Assembly: GCA_037179515.1 (NCBI GenBank)
Contig: JAXCGZ010020812.1
Coordinates: 137,501 to 180,519, forward strand
Direction: 5' to 3'
DNA length: 43,019 nucleotides
Origin: Halocaridina rubra
Lineage: Eukaryota; Arthropoda; Malacostraca; Decapoda; Atyidae
Part shown: positions 12,961-23,950 of the stretch, one piece after another
How positions within the stretch are numbered: the first letter of the stretch is position 1
Layout: the number at the start of each line of letters is the position of its first letter
Notes under the pieces: model-generated
Databases searched by the model: none
What the model was told of the DNA's origin: nothing
Seen by the model: the letters and a program-made list of their open reading frames with translations, nothing else
Translations under genes and position numbers: made by a program

Positions 12961-13200
12961 CACCCGTTGCGATACTACAACTAATGGGTAGTTCTTGTGG
13001 ACTTAAATAAAACTGTTCTGGATAGTTCAGTGTTAAGTCTTCCTTCAGTTACGGTTCTCTTCCTATGCCTACATCAGCACCGAATATTCTTGGATATTCG
13101 TTACACATGCTTTATTATCCCTTCACATCTGACAAGTCACCGCACTCCCCATCTCTGTTTCTCTTAATGTTTTCTTCGTGCGCGGGCCCGATGAGGGTAG
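12961..13200 (-). mobile_element. Dispersed family-D repeat, copy 1
   Basis: The minus strand aligns along about 240 bp with 37835-38075. Shared blocks include GCACGAAGAAAACA, GAGAAACAGAnATGGGGAGTG, TGACTTGTCAGATGTGA and GAGAACCGTAACTGAAGGA. No coding sequence is seen and the identity of the family is unknown. A TA tract begins about 30 bp beyond its start. Confidence 0.75.
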
Positions 13201-13230
13201 ATTTATTGTTGTTGTTTTTTTATGTAATAC

Positions 13231-13318
<88 letters not shown>
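13231..13318. repeat. TA microsatellite
   Basis: About 88 bp of TA. Confidence 0.97.
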
Positions 13319-13321
<3 letters not shown>

Positions 13322-14288
13322 TTTTCTTCTGTGGTTGATACCAGAATTTTGCATAGGTTTCCTGAAGATAGTTTTAGGAGGAACTGTGAGCTAAAAGTAC
13401 GTTTCTAAATGTAAAATGCAAAATTTATATATTCTATATTAAATCAAATATGATCTTTTGCTTTTGATTCATACAGAACCGTCTATTGGGTCTCCTAAGA
13501 TGGTACTACGAAGTCCCTCCATCTAAAAATACTTTTTTAAGTATAAGATACAGTGTTTGAATGCATGATATATACAGTACACTCTTACCTGGCAGCTCTT
13601 TGCTTAACTATCTTTTGACTCTCTGAATATGGTTCTTAATGGACCGTGATCATAAGAATTTGCTCTGAATATGGTTTTGTATGGACCGCAATCTAAGAAT
13701 TTGCGTTCTTAATAAAATTCGAATCTGCAGTACACAATTGTGGGTGTTTTTCTTGTCCATTTCACAGGCCTCTAATCTCCGTAAATCTTTTTCATGTCTT
13801 TTTATTTATGATCGGGTGGCACTATGTGAATTGGTGTTACGGCTAGATAGCTGTTTCCCTTCCTCTTTCCAACCCCTCATTTTTCCCCTCTCCTAAGACT
13901 CCCTTGGGTCTAAGGGCCTTGCATCGGAGATTCGGATGACGTCGGAAGAAAAAATAAAAAAATGTATATAAGGAAAAAATGGTTGAATCTTTGGGAAATA
14001 ATGGAGATGAGTCCGTGGTCTGACATGTTAATGATGGTTTTCTTTCCCCAGGTCTATATCTGGGGGTAGATTAGACGAAAGCGAAGCTTCGTTCAGTGGT
14101 ATTAGGGGGATAACTTTTTTTCTATTGCTTTGAGAACTTTGGAATGGGTTTATTTTTACCTGTATGGAAGCACGTGCGAATATGTACTCTCACGCTTGTG
14201 TTTTACCGTCTTGCTGGTGTTTTTCTCCATTCTTGCAGTTAGTTATTTCCTGGTCAGGTGACCACAGGTGTTTTAGTTTTTGTCTCCG
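13319..14288. other. Unique DNA, no gene recognised
   Basis: It contains a local duplication of CTCTGAATATGGTTnTnnATGGACCG (13620 and 13663). The remainder is single-copy-looking. Short open frames lack supporting signals. Confidence 0.5.
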
Positions 14289-14607
14289 TACAACACAGGT
14301 GTCAGTTATCATTCAGATACAACACAGGTGTCAATTATCATTCAGATACAACACAGGTATCAATTATCATTCAGATACAACACAGGTGTCAATTATCATG
14401 CAGATACAACACGGGTGTCAATTATCATTCAGATCAACACATGTGTCAATTATCATTCAGATACAACACAGGTGTCAATTATCATTCAGATACAACACAG
14501 GTGTCAATTATCATTCAGATACAACACAGGTGTCAATTATCATTCAGATACAACACAGGTGTCAATTATCATTCAGATACAACACGGGTGTCAATTATCA
14601 TTCAGAC
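14289..14607. repeat. 29-bp minisatellite, about 11 copies
   Basis: The unit is a 29-bp sequence beginning TACAACACAGGTGTCAATTA and ending TCATTCAGA. Copies are nearly identical except for single substitutions and one shortened unit near 14430. The unit contains no stop codon in any forward frame, so all three forward frames stay open across the array. This is a property of the repeat and not evidence of a gene. Confidence 0.95.
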
Positions 14608-14829
14608 ATTTTTCTTCCACCTTTTACAATTTGAAGGATCTTTTTGGGGTTAACAAACATCTGTTTCATTCCTGTGTAATGTTTTAGGTTTTTAATGTCA
14701 TTCCAGTAAGTCTCACATCACCCCTTGTATTCATGAAGATCGTATTGGGATGAACACATCTATGGTGATAGGTTGTTTCAAATGTCTCTCTTCTCACCTC
14801 AATTTTAATTTAGAAGTTCCCACTAGGAT

Positions 14830-15555
14830 GAACACATACAGGTGTTTTTCCTCGGTATAACACAGGTGTATATAGTTATTCTGGTATGTCTATCCTCACT
14901 CCTTGCAATTAGGTCATGCCTTTTGAGGTGAAAGCACAGATAATTTTTCTCTCTTCAATTGGGAGTGTTAATTGTCATACCAGCATTCAGCCGAGGTGTT
15001 CACTGTCATTGTTATGTTCCACTGGAGTATGTATTGTTATCCAACTATGCGAATTGAGCGTTTATTGTCGTTGCCGTGTTCAACTGGGATGCTTAATGAA
15101 ATTGTGGTGCTCAGTTGGATTGTTTATTGTTTTCCAATATTAAACTTGGGTGTTTATTGTCATTTCCATGTTTGTTTCTTGTCATTACAATGATTAACTG
15201 GGGTGTTTATTATCATCACTGTGTTCAGTTGGTGTGCTTATTGTCATTCCGGTGATCAGCTTGGGTGTTTATCGTCAACTGGTATATTTATTGTCATTCC
15301 AGTGTTCAGTTTGGGTGTTTCTTGTCAGTACAGGGGTTAACTGGGGTGTTTATTTTCATTCCAATGTTCATTTGTGTTTATTGTCCTTCCAATGTCGAAC
15401 TTGAGTGTTTATTGTCATTCCAATGTTCAATGGGGGAGTTTATTATCATACCAGTGTTCATCTGATTTGATAATTGTCATTCCAATGCTCAGCTGTAAAG
15501 ACTGTCATTCCAGTACTCAACTGGTGTATCTACTGCCATTCCAGTATGCACCACC
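14830..15555. repeat. Older degenerate minisatellite, unit about 33 bp
   Basis: Recurring phrase GGGTGTTTATTGTCATTCCAnTGTTCAnCT, repeated roughly twenty times with many changes. It aligns with the 29-bp unit just upstream (AGGTGTCAATTATCATTCAG), so the two arrays probably descend from one ancestral unit. Confidence 0.8.
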
Positions 15556-15975
15556 ACTCCTCTTGCAATTACATACTTCCTATTGAGGTAAAAACACGTT
15601 TTCTTTACTACCTCTCTTCAACTCCGTTGTTTATTGTCATTGTGTTTGACCTCCAGTTGCAAAAAGGTGAAACTCGGAAGGTGAAAATGAGTAGAAAAAG
15701 AAGACAGAGACTTGTTCTATGGGTTATACTGCCGAATTGGAAAGTGTTCTTTGAGTATTGCGAAATGTCTTCTTTGCTCTCTGGAGGGGGTTGGCGAAAT
15801 TAGGGGGTTACTTGTAAAATGAGTCAGTAGACCATCCTTGAGCTCTTTCCATTATCATAGATATCACTGAGGCTGAATACTATGTATGGAAGAAATAGGA
15901 ATAATTATGTGTTAATGGTTATTAGTAGTATGTAATGAATTATACTGTTATTGGTGTACAGTATTAATGAGTCAA
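15556..15975. other. Unique spacer
   Basis: Short frames only. No supported gene. Confidence 0.5.
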
Positions 15976-16083
15976 ATAATAATAATAATAATAATAATAG
16001 AAGAAGAAGAAGAAGTATATTCTTGAGAATAATCTTTGTTACTTTCATCAAAGCTGCTCTTCTACCGCTACAACTGCAACTCT

Positions 16084-16134
<51 letters not shown>

Positions 16135-16181
16135 CACTGCTATTGCTACTAGTACTGCTACTACTACTACTAATAATAATA

Positions 16182-16215
<34 letters not shown>
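15976..16215. repeat. AAT-GAA-CTA compound trinucleotide region
   Basis: AAT and GAA blocks (15976-16015), CTA repeats (16084-16133), interrupted CTA/GCTA and a second AAT block (16168-16215). Confidence 0.92.
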
Positions 16216-16216
<1 letters not shown>

Positions 16217-16648
16217 TAACAGGTATTAATATATACTTTTATGTTTGCACAGTATAAAGGAATTAACTGATAATAATAATATTAATAATGATAATGATAA
16301 TAATAATATTGAGAAGAATCTCTTTGTTACTTCCATCAAACCTGGTACTTTTATCATCGCAACAACAACAACTATTACTACTTCTGCTACTGGTACTATT
16401 AATAGTAGGAATCCAACCTCCCTTGGGAGAGTATTCATTATTAAACGCAGTTAAACAAAATTGGATACCCCTTGGACGTTCTTGTTCCTCACTATTTCCC
16501 AGCTACTTCTGCTACTCCTTCTACTACTACTACTACTACTGCCATTTTTATTATAGGAATCTCACCTACCCAGAGAGAAAATTCATCTGCAAAGCTGTAT
16601 GAAACAATTTGGATAACCCCTCGAACGCCTACTCACCTTCATTTTATA
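16216..16648. repeat. Degenerate triplet-rich duplications
   Basis: Three diverged copies of a segment run from TnnGAATCTnnnTTACTTnCATCAAA or similar through a CTA/CAA-type triplet block (near 16020, 16314 and 16480). Phrases such as GGAATCCAACCTCCCTTGGGAGA and GGAATCTCACCTACCCAGAGAGA recur. These appear to be tandem copies of a unit with an internal CTA microsatellite. Confidence 0.6.
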
Positions 16649-16650
16649 TC

Positions 16651-16688
<38 letters not shown>

Positions 16689-16690
16689 GC
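16649..16690. repeat. CTA trinucleotide tract
   Basis: About 13 CTA repeats. Confidence 0.93.
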
Positions 16691-17099
16691 TGTTACGACT
16701 ACTACTTCATCTATCACCACCCTCACTTCTGCCATAACATCTGTAAAAATGGTATCAAACTCACAACATACTTTATAATTGTTTTAAAAAGTGATGGTAA
16801 AGTTCGCATTGAAAAAGTTGACCTTCTGTTTGCAAAAAGTTTGGCTCTTACTCGTTTATTTCTCTCCTTTTTTTTCGTTTTCTCTATTTGTGTTTTTATT
16901 ATCATTTTCCCCTTTTACTTCTTTACCCATTTACATTCAGTTGCTTTAACTTGCCCTTTTTCTCCGTTTATGCTATTTTTCTCATTCGTCGTCATAGATT
17001 TCTGCTAGTTGCTAGAAGAGGAATTAAAGGTTTTGTTCTTTTTGTAACTCACTGTGTAGTGTTATTTATAAATTTTAATTTATTCATATAGTGTTTTCG

Positions 17100-17102
<3 letters not shown>
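16691..17102. other. AT-rich spacer
   Basis: T-rich sequence; the long open frame through it is F/L/I-rich and starts within the triplet tract. No gene is called. Confidence 0.5.

Positions 17103-17161
<59 letters not shown>
17103..17161. repeat. TA microsatellite
   Basis: About 59 bp of TA. Confidence 0.97.
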
Positions 17162-17165
<4 letters not shown>

Positions 17166-17195
17166 TTATTTATTTTAGTTAAAGACATTGAAAAA

Positions 17196-17198
<3 letters not shown>

Positions 17199-17261
<63 letters not shown>
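17199..17261. repeat. ATT trinucleotide tract
   Basis: About 21 uninterrupted ATT repeats. Confidence 0.96.
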
Positions 17262-17391
17262 AACTTTAAACAGGATATGCGCTCAATTCAAAACAAACAA
17301 ATAAAACAGTCATATAAATGAGCGAGTAAGGAACAGACAAAATTAAGAGAAAATGAACGTGATTTGCTCACTGTCATTATTTGATTTAAAT

Positions 17392-17421
17392 CTTACTTTT
17401 TTCTTTCTCTCGTGCTTTCAG
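17392..17421 (+). promoter_or_regulatory. 3' splice acceptor of the signal-peptide exon
   Basis: A long polypyrimidine tract (CTTACTTTTTTCTTTCTCTC) leads to TGCTTTCAG ending at 17421. It is followed immediately by the only GC-rich coding-like block in the region. Confidence 0.75.
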
Positions 17422-17447
17422 GTTATGTTACTAAGGTGGTAGACCGA

Positions 17448-17619
17448 ATGAAGGGTGTGGTGAGCGGCGGGGGCACCAGCGAGGGGCGGTGCCCCCGATG
17501 TGCCACCCTTAGGACCAAGGGCTCCCCGAGGAGGGGGCTTTGTGGCACCCGAGTGCGGCCTGCTCTTGGCACTGCGCTCGTTCTCCTTCTCTTGGCCGCT
17601 CTCTCCCGTGCTGAACAAG
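17448..17619 (+). CDS. First coding exon of an unidentified secreted or membrane protein (partial)
   Basis: The exon runs 17422-17619; coding probably starts at the ATG at 17448, leaving a 26-nt 5' UTR portion. It encodes about 57 residues plus the first base of a split codon, so the intron is phase 1. Residues 1-38 are basic and contain cysteines at 15, 18 and 32 (CPRC spacing for the first two). Residues 39-52 (ALGTALVLLLLAAL) form a hydrophobic core followed by SRAEQ, giving a likely signal-peptidase site after A55. The n-region is unusually long for a signal peptide, so a downstream start or a signal anchor is also possible. The exon is strikingly GC- and CpG-rich in AT-rich surroundings, as real exons here should be. 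An out-of-frame ATG at 17425 opens a five-codon upstream frame. The same frame is open back to 17412, so an internal exon beginning upstream is an alternative. I do not recognise the protein and found no second exon. Confidence 0.68.
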
Positions 17620-17625
17620 GTAAGT
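17620..17625 (+). promoter_or_regulatory. 5' splice donor
   Basis: AAG|GTAAGT, the full consensus donor, ends the signal-peptide exon. Stop codons and AT-rich repeats follow, as expected of an intron. Confidence 0.78.
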
Positions 17626-17888
17626 TAATTTGTGACAAATCACAAAATTTATGTATGTATATATACGTTCATGTATGTATGTATGTATGTTTATATATGC
17701 ATTCATGTATATGTATGTATTTATACATGCATGTATGCTGTATTTTTTTCGCTTTTCGTAAAAGATAATCTTTCACTCCAGCCGTGACCTTTCTGTTGCT
17801 GTTTCTACCTAGAATGAGAGCAAAAATGAGTTTGTTGAATGCAGGATATCTCGTTTTTGTTTTGTTTTGTTTTTTGCGCTGGTTGTTG
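17626..17888 (+). other. Start of presumed intron, with degenerate GTAT repeats
   Basis: Imperfect TGTATGTA/ATGTATATG tetranucleotides lie at 17650-17735. Nothing else was recognised. Confidence 0.6.
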
Positions 17889-17897
17889 TTATTATAA

Positions 17898-17956
<59 letters not shown>
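17889..17956. repeat. ATT trinucleotide tract
   Basis: About 20 ATT repeats with two flanking interruptions. Confidence 0.95.
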
Positions 17957-18660
17957 ATTAACATTTCCGAAATATACCCTTACCTTGTGAAATTTTCTGT
18001 GCAACATTAGAAAGATATATTAAAATTCCTTCTCAACAATCCCTCACTATATTTGAAATCAACTTCAACATTCCCTTAATATATTAATTACTCACCTTAA
18101 CATTTACTCGATATATTAAGAAATATACTACAGTCAAAGAAGAAAATACATTTCTGTTCTGCATTCCTCCAATGTACTTACTCTCACCTCCTTCCTCAAT
18201 AAGTCAATAAATATATCCATATCTCCTTCAGTATGAAAATGCCATTGACCCCTCACACACTGACTGCAGAGTAACAAATCTCTGATCTCTGGGGTGAACG
18301 TTACACACTCCCTCAGGAGAAAGTGACCCAATGGGATACAATTGTACAGCTCACAGTACAGAGGTCATATTCTCGACCTCTCTTCTCAACCACCCCTCTC
18401 CATTTCCCCCGTCCCCCCACTCCATTCCTCCCTCTCTCCCTCAGGCAACACCACAAGAACTAGACTTCCAGGGTTAAGGGAGCGTTCCGCTGTAATAAGC
18501 CACTGCTGCAACAGTGCCTTCTCCAGAAAAGAGGTTAATGTCTTAGTGGTATAGTTGAGAAAGCGTGGCTGTTTTTTTTTTTTTTTTCGTTCAGTGGGAG
18601 GCTTTGTTTAATGGTTTAACTTTAAAAATGGTGCAAGATTTGTTTAATTTTATTACTGGG
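17957..18660. other. Presumed intronic DNA, no exon recognised
   Basis: A degenerate 45-bp-class repeat lies at 18015-18130 (AAcaTTcncTCaaTATATTaA). There are CT-rich stretches near 18370-18440. A CCCTCAG at 18437-18443 resembles an acceptor, but the following sequence has a stop in the phase needed to join the upstream exon and no matching donor. Confidence 0.5.

Positions 18661-18663
<3 letters not shown>

Positions 18664-18751
<88 letters not shown>
18664..18751. repeat. TA microsatellite
   Basis: About 88 bp of TA. Confidence 0.97.
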
Positions 18752-18754
<3 letters not shown>

Positions 18755-18989
18755 CTCTTGTGTGTAAACACACAGAATGCGCCTAAACTCCTCAAAATAA
18801 AATTGTTCCCTATGGAAAAATCTGTGACACAAACAGACAAGCAGTTAGTAAGTCAAAATTTATCAAGAAAAGGGGGCGGGGCTTGAAAACGTCAGATGAC
18901 GTAGATATCTTAAAAAAAAAAAAAAAAGAACCTGAGATTTCGAAATGTGAGTGGGAGAGACTAACGTGTGTATTACTTAATGGTGGTGG

Positions 18990-19172
18990 TCTTCTTCTTC
19001 TTCTTCTTCTTCTTCTTCTTCTTCTATTAATACTCTTATTTATTATTATTTTTAATTGCTAGTGCTGTTACTTTTATATCTACTTCTTCTTCTTTTTCTT
19101 CTTCTTCTTCTTCTATTAATACTCTTATTTATTATTATTTTTAATTGCTAGTGCTGTTACTTTTATATCTTC
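18990..19172. repeat. 89-bp tandem duplication with a TTC tract
   Basis: Two copies of a unit made of a TTC tract plus a near-identical segment starting CTATTAATACTCTTATTTAT (at 19024 and 19113). The TTC tract length differs between the copies. The near-perfect match indicates a recent duplication. Confidence 0.9.
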
Positions 19173-19315
19173 TTTTTCTGCTTCGCATCTGCAATTGTGA
19201 CAGGAATGCAAAAGTCTTTAAAGGCCTCAACCAAATCTTGTGCACTTTACTTATATTCCTAAATTTGTTGATATATTAACATATGAACAAATAATTTTCT
19301 TATATAGGTCATAAG
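19173..19315. other. Unique spacer
   Basis: AT-rich sequence, nothing recognised. Confidence 0.5.
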
Positions 19316-19478
19316 GGGTGGTGGAGTAGATTTGTAGAGCTCTCAAGTCGAGAAATGACGATCCTGACTAACGCTGATTCGATCTCGCCATGGAACGTTA
19401 GGAAGGGCATCCTAAGTAATCACCTTACAACTCCAATCATCCCTGTGTCCGAGTACCTACAGGAGGACTGGTTATGCC
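19316..19478 (+). mobile_element. tRNA-derived SINE-like repeat (family C), copy 3
   Basis: Forward copy: an A-box-like GGTGGAGTAGATTTGTAGAGC, a B-box-like TGATTCGATCTC (19374-19385), GGAACGTTAGGAAGGGCATCC (split by one or two changes from other copies) and CTCCAATCATCCCTGTGTCC. The 3' hairpin tail is poorly preserved. Confidence 0.68.
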
Positions 19479-20340
19479 ACATTCAACGCTAGAAAGATAT
19501 AAAATTAGGTCACACGTCAAGGTTCTATTTTTATTCCTTCAATAAAACGACAAGAATTTCCATGAGCTTAAAGCTTGGCGAGGCGGTGAGAATTCCCTTT
19601 TGAGAAAGATATGAGCTCGGGGAATGAAAACTTGTGATGAATATTGCTGAGGGTACATTGAGCGACTAGAGAGAGGCGGGCTGAGGAGAAAATGGTTCTG
19701 TGAGGCTAAAAGGTTATGGAGCTTGCAGCACCAAGGAAGAAGAGAAGGAAACACCTCCTCCTTCCCCCTCCCCTTCATGTTTTTTTATTTTTATTCTTTT
19801 GCTCCTCCTCCTCCTCCTCCTCCTCTTTCTCTTCTTCTTCACCACTATCTCTTTGGACTTATGATTCCAGTAAGGATTGGTCTACTTACTTGTGGTCGTT
19901 TAGACTACTCTTTTATAATTGCATTTTTGTTCTTCGGCATCTCCTTATAATTCAATTTTTAGTCTTCTTTTTCAGTACTTCTCTATAGTTTCTTTTTACT
20001 ACTATTGTGTTTTGTCAAAATTAGTATTGTCCTTTTAAAGTTCTTTTCCATTTGGGTTAACTTTGCTTCATTTATATTTTCGTAAGCATTTTGGTTATTT
20101 CTCTTCAGTTGTTATCCGGCTGGATCCTCAATTTGTCCTAAGGCCATGAAAGGATGTCCCCATCGCCGTTGTCCTCGCTGCGGTATCCTACACTCCTGGG
20201 TGGAGGAGGAATACATAGGATTATCTTTGTCTGAAAGTCATAAAAGGACTGGTAAAAGAAAGAGTGAAGTGGACATGCTTGGAAGATGATGTAATACCAA
20301 GGCAGATGGCCTCTTCAAACTCTTGGCCATTTATGCGAGT
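19479..20340. other. Unique DNA with CT-rich patches
   Basis: A TCC/TTC-rich segment lies at 19755-19850. Open frames here are P/S/F-rich by composition. A balanced-composition stretch at 20110-20300 (GGCTGGATCCTCAATTTGTC onwards) has no start, splice or domain evidence. Confidence 0.45.
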
Positions 20341-20900
20341 ATCTAATCTCAGGCAGTTTCCAAAATATTCTTTGTGTGGTTTCAATCACTCAGACTGGTG
20401 TTATATTGATTTATTTTACAGATTCCATAATGATTTATGAAGCCTTTTTTGCATATTTAATTACTAATGGTATAGCATTTGCCGTAAGGTTTCTGGTATG
20501 GCGCAACTTCGGAATTGTTTCGCTGACAATCAGCCTAAACTTTATATAGCCAAACTCTTCTAGATCTTTTCCTGTTTTTCTGTCGTAAATTTGCCCACAA
20601 AACTCTTAATGTTTCTTAAATACTGACCTAACATCACTTTAATTCGACTCACAGTTTCCAAAATGTTTTTGTGAAATTTCTTGCCTGTATAGGCTTTCAA
20701 GATAGACATTTGGAGAATCTACTTGAATAAGCCTGTAATAATGTCGCAACTTCGAGACGTTTTCGTTCATAATCTGCATAAAATAACCTTGTCATATTTT
20801 TATAACCAAACTCCTCCAAAGTATTATCCTTGTCTTTTGTGATGTGACTGACAGTCACATCATTCGTTAAAGAAACATCTATATAGTATCAGGAAGAGAT
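20341..20900. repeat. Degenerate long-period duplication (about 250-300 bp)
   Basis: Landmarks recur in order: CAGTTTCCAAAATnTTnTTTGTG (20354, 20651), CGCAACTTCGgnanGTTTCGnTgAnAATCnGC (20503, 20749) and ATAgCCAAACTCnTCnAnA (20548, 20801). The copies are well diverged. Confidence 0.65.
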
Positions 20901-21504
20901 GAACAATGACTTAACTTCGGCCTTTCCGTAATGTAATTTTTGCTCCCTTCGTCGTCTCCCTTTCTTTTCTTTTTTCCTGAGCATGTAATTTGATTTCACC
21001 CGATCACCAAAGATACGCTCAAAGGTCAAACCATGGAACATGGCCCCCAGTCATGGGAATATGGGTGAGGGAAGGGGGATTTGGTCACCGGGTAGGGAGC
21101 CCTTACCTTAGGGGGAGGGTAATATAATGATTATTCCTTGAGGATGGCAAATGTACACTCCATGGAGACTGCACGACCGCTAATAATAATAAAATCTCTT
21201 GCAGAGCTCCGCTGAGAATCAAGTCTCCCTCTCTATCTATCTATCTATCTTTCGCACACGGACATTATAATTATTTAAAGAGACATAAAATGCTTTTCAG
21301 ATTCTCATTAATGTACAACACGAACAGAATATTCAAATAATAATAACTTAACCTTCCGAAGTGGAGACTGAAGAATGCCTTGGTTGAATATGAAATAGCC
21401 ATGAAATAAATGAATAAAAACTAAAAAAAAACTTTCTCATAAAGCAATATTTAATAAAGTTCCGGATGTATAAATTTTCTTTGGGTATGTGTGAGTGTAT
21501 GTAG
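20901..21504. other. Unique DNA, nothing recognised
   Basis: Includes a short CTAT tetranucleotide run (21233-21250) and a G-rich patch near 21060-21120. No gene was recognised. Confidence 0.5.
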
Positions 21505-21631
21505 GTGTGTGTGTGTTTGTGTGCGCTCGCGCGTTTTCTTGTTGAGAGCAGGTGCCTTACCCGGATAGTACCCCAGTTTATGAGATTTCAAAGTCTGAGT
21601 TCACTAGAACTTGAAAATGTAGTTGCGTGTT

Positions 21632-21655
21632 GCTATTATTATTATTATTATTATT
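21632..21655. repeat. Short ATT tract
   Basis: Seven ATT units at the edge of a long pyrimidine-rich stretch. Confidence 0.9.
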
Positions 21656-22240
21656 TCTCTATTTGTGTCTTTTTTTCATTTATCCCTCTCTTCCTCCTTT
21701 ATTTGTCTCTTCTTTTATCTCTTCTTCATCGGCACTTTTGTCATTAATCACTTTTTTTTTTTAATCCATCTCCTTTTCAATTCAATTCTTATATGTGTCT
21801 TATCTTTATCATCACTTCTCCCACTATTGCTGTTTTTTTTTTTCTTCCCCTGTATGTTTCATTTCTTAGTTTTGTTCATCGGCTTTTTCACTATTTATGT
21901 ATCTTCTTTCCTTCATCTTGTCTTCTTCTACAAAATTGTCTTTATTTTTGTCTCTTCTTCATCATTCCCTCCTCTTCTTCAACTGTTTGTGTCTCCTTAT
22001 AATCTTACTTCTTCTTCTCCTCTTTTTTTTTTCACCCTCATCTCTCCTATATTATTTTGTGTCTCCTTTTTTTTCCTCTCTTTCAGTTTCTCTTTGTGTC
22101 TCCATATATTCCTAGCTCCTTCATCCCCTCTTGCTCATTTCACTTTCATTTCATCTTTCTCTATTTGCTTGTCCCTTCTTTCCTCCTCTTCTTCATTTTC
22201 TTATTATCCATTATTCACGTGTTCCGTCTCCTCTTTGGCG
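21656..22240. repeat. Pyrimidine-rich degenerate tandem region
   Basis: CT-rich DNA in which TTTGTGTCTcnTTnTTnnTC recurs every 50-60 bp (for example 21663, 21700, 21958, 21990, 22060, 22094). The open frames (up to 240 codons) are S/F/L-rich purely because of composition and share no domain. Confidence 0.65.
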
Positions 22241-22244
22241 ACAA

Positions 22245-22500
22245 CTGGCCCGCTCATTAGAGGCTTCTGGTGTCTCCTCCGCGCAGCGCCATTTGCGCGT
22301 ATTATTGTGGCTGTGCAAAACAAATCTTGGAACGTCTTACATTAGCGGTTGAAGGAATCCATTGTGAGTTTATCTGGGAAGTGTGTATTTGGCCTCACAC
22401 CATAATGAAGGCTGCGGCCGCCGAGGGATTGGCATTAAGGAAAATGACTTGGCATCCTGGCAGATGGTATAAATGGCAACACCAGAGTTGATGGTGGTGA
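22245..22500. other. Balanced-composition island of unknown role
   Basis: A GC- and CpG-containing block (GCGCAGCGCCATTTGCGCG, GGCTGCGGCCGCCGAGG) stands out from the AT- and CT-rich flanks. A CCGCGCAG|CG acceptor-like site and an ATT|GTGAGT donor-like site bracket 22286-22361, but the frame joining the phase-1 upstream exon hits TAG. It could be a conserved non-coding element, a diverged exon or chance. Confidence 0.35.
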
Positions 22501-22504
22501 CGAT

Positions 22505-22905
22505 AGGCCCTAAAAGAATAGGCAAGGAGAGAAGTGGGTTTTTCGGTGATGGCCCATGACAAGGCTAGCGAAGGGAACCTTGAACAATGATAAGGGAAAG
22601 AGAAAGAGAATGGATTTTTGATAATAAAGGCTGAAGAAAAGGGAGTTTTTATTCATGATAATAATTAATGGCCAAAATAGAAAGGGAGCTTTGTAATGAT
22701 AAGTGATGATCAAAGAGAATGGAAGTGACTCATGTGAGTGAGATATGTGCCCACAAAGAGGCAGAATCTCTGATATTCTTTAGTCATGACCAAAATGAAG
22801 GGAAGGAGGTTTTTTATAATAATTATGGCTTAAATAATGAGGGATTTTTGTGATTATGGTAGTGATGGCAAAATGGAAGGTAAGGTGGATTTGGGTGGTA
22901 TTTTT
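22505..22905. repeat. Degenerate minisatellite, unit about 50 bp
   Basis: Diverged repeats of GATnATGnCnAAAATGnAAGGgAGgTTTTTnATnATnAT. Confidence 0.6.
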
Positions 22906-23170
22906 GATATAAATTCTATATTTCTTTCATTTTTATGCAGCATAAGAAAATTCTCTCTATACTTCTTAAGCCCGGATAATATGGTTACTTTTCCTGCAAT
23001 ATGATATTGTTTAGATGCCATTATATAATTTTTAAAACATCTTTTACTTTAAGCAATTATCTTACTATTTAGTATGCAGCTGAGGAGAAAAGTTATACAT
23101 GATCATCAATAAAAATGATTATTGGTATATAAACAATGTTTTATCGTAGAAATTGATATAAAAAAAAAAC
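22906..23170. other. AT-rich spacer
   Basis: Nothing recognised. Confidence 0.5.
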
Positions 23171-23345
23171 TATGCCGCTGGAAAATAGTCTTACCCTGGA
23201 CCGTGTTGGGGAGACTGCGACTCTGCGCTGTGTGCGTTTCCACGCAGCAGTCGTGTCGCAAATATTCATCCGTTGGTGTTCCCGCGCTCACGCACTCGAC
23301 GCAGACGATATGCATCTTCAAGCATATGTCAAAACATCGTGTTCT
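23171..23345. other. CpG-containing island open on both strands
   Basis: A compact less AT-rich block with many CG dinucleotides. The forward frame from 23172 contains VGETATLRC, which superficially resembles an immunoglobulin-fold B strand, but no acceptor precedes it and the rest does not continue the fold. The minus strand has a donor-like CAGG|GTAAGA. I cannot support a gene call on either strand. Confidence 0.3.
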
Positions 23346-23752
<407 letters not shown>

Positions 23753-23860
23753 TATTGTTTTCATTTGAATATAATCAGCGATAAATGGTAAATATCATTT
23801 ATTTATTACATAGAATTTCACTTGAAAACTGTGTTGAAATGAGCTACTCATTACTACTAA

Positions 23861-23885
23861 GATAGATAGATAGATAGATAGATAG

Positions 23886-23948
<63 letters not shown>
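23861..23948. repeat. GATA-AG compound microsatellite
   Basis: Six GATA/TAGA units followed by about 60 bp of AG. Confidence 0.96.

Positions 23949-23950
<2 letters not shown>

Noticed and set aside
14289..14607. Possible CRISPR array (regular 29-bp repeats)
   Set aside because: Units are directly contiguous with no unique spacers, and the context is eukaryotic; it is a minisatellite.
14164..14687. Three long overlapping open frames of 131-156 codons
   Set aside because: All result from a stop-free 29-bp tandem unit; the frames shift into one another and none has independent coding evidence.
18437..18540. Second exon after CCCTCAG
   Set aside because: Joining in phase 1 from 17619 meets a stop soon after, and no consensus donor is present.
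21623..22345. 240-codon open frame
   Set aside because: Pyrimidine-rich composition forces F/L/S codons and removes stops; no domain and a repeat-derived 5' part.
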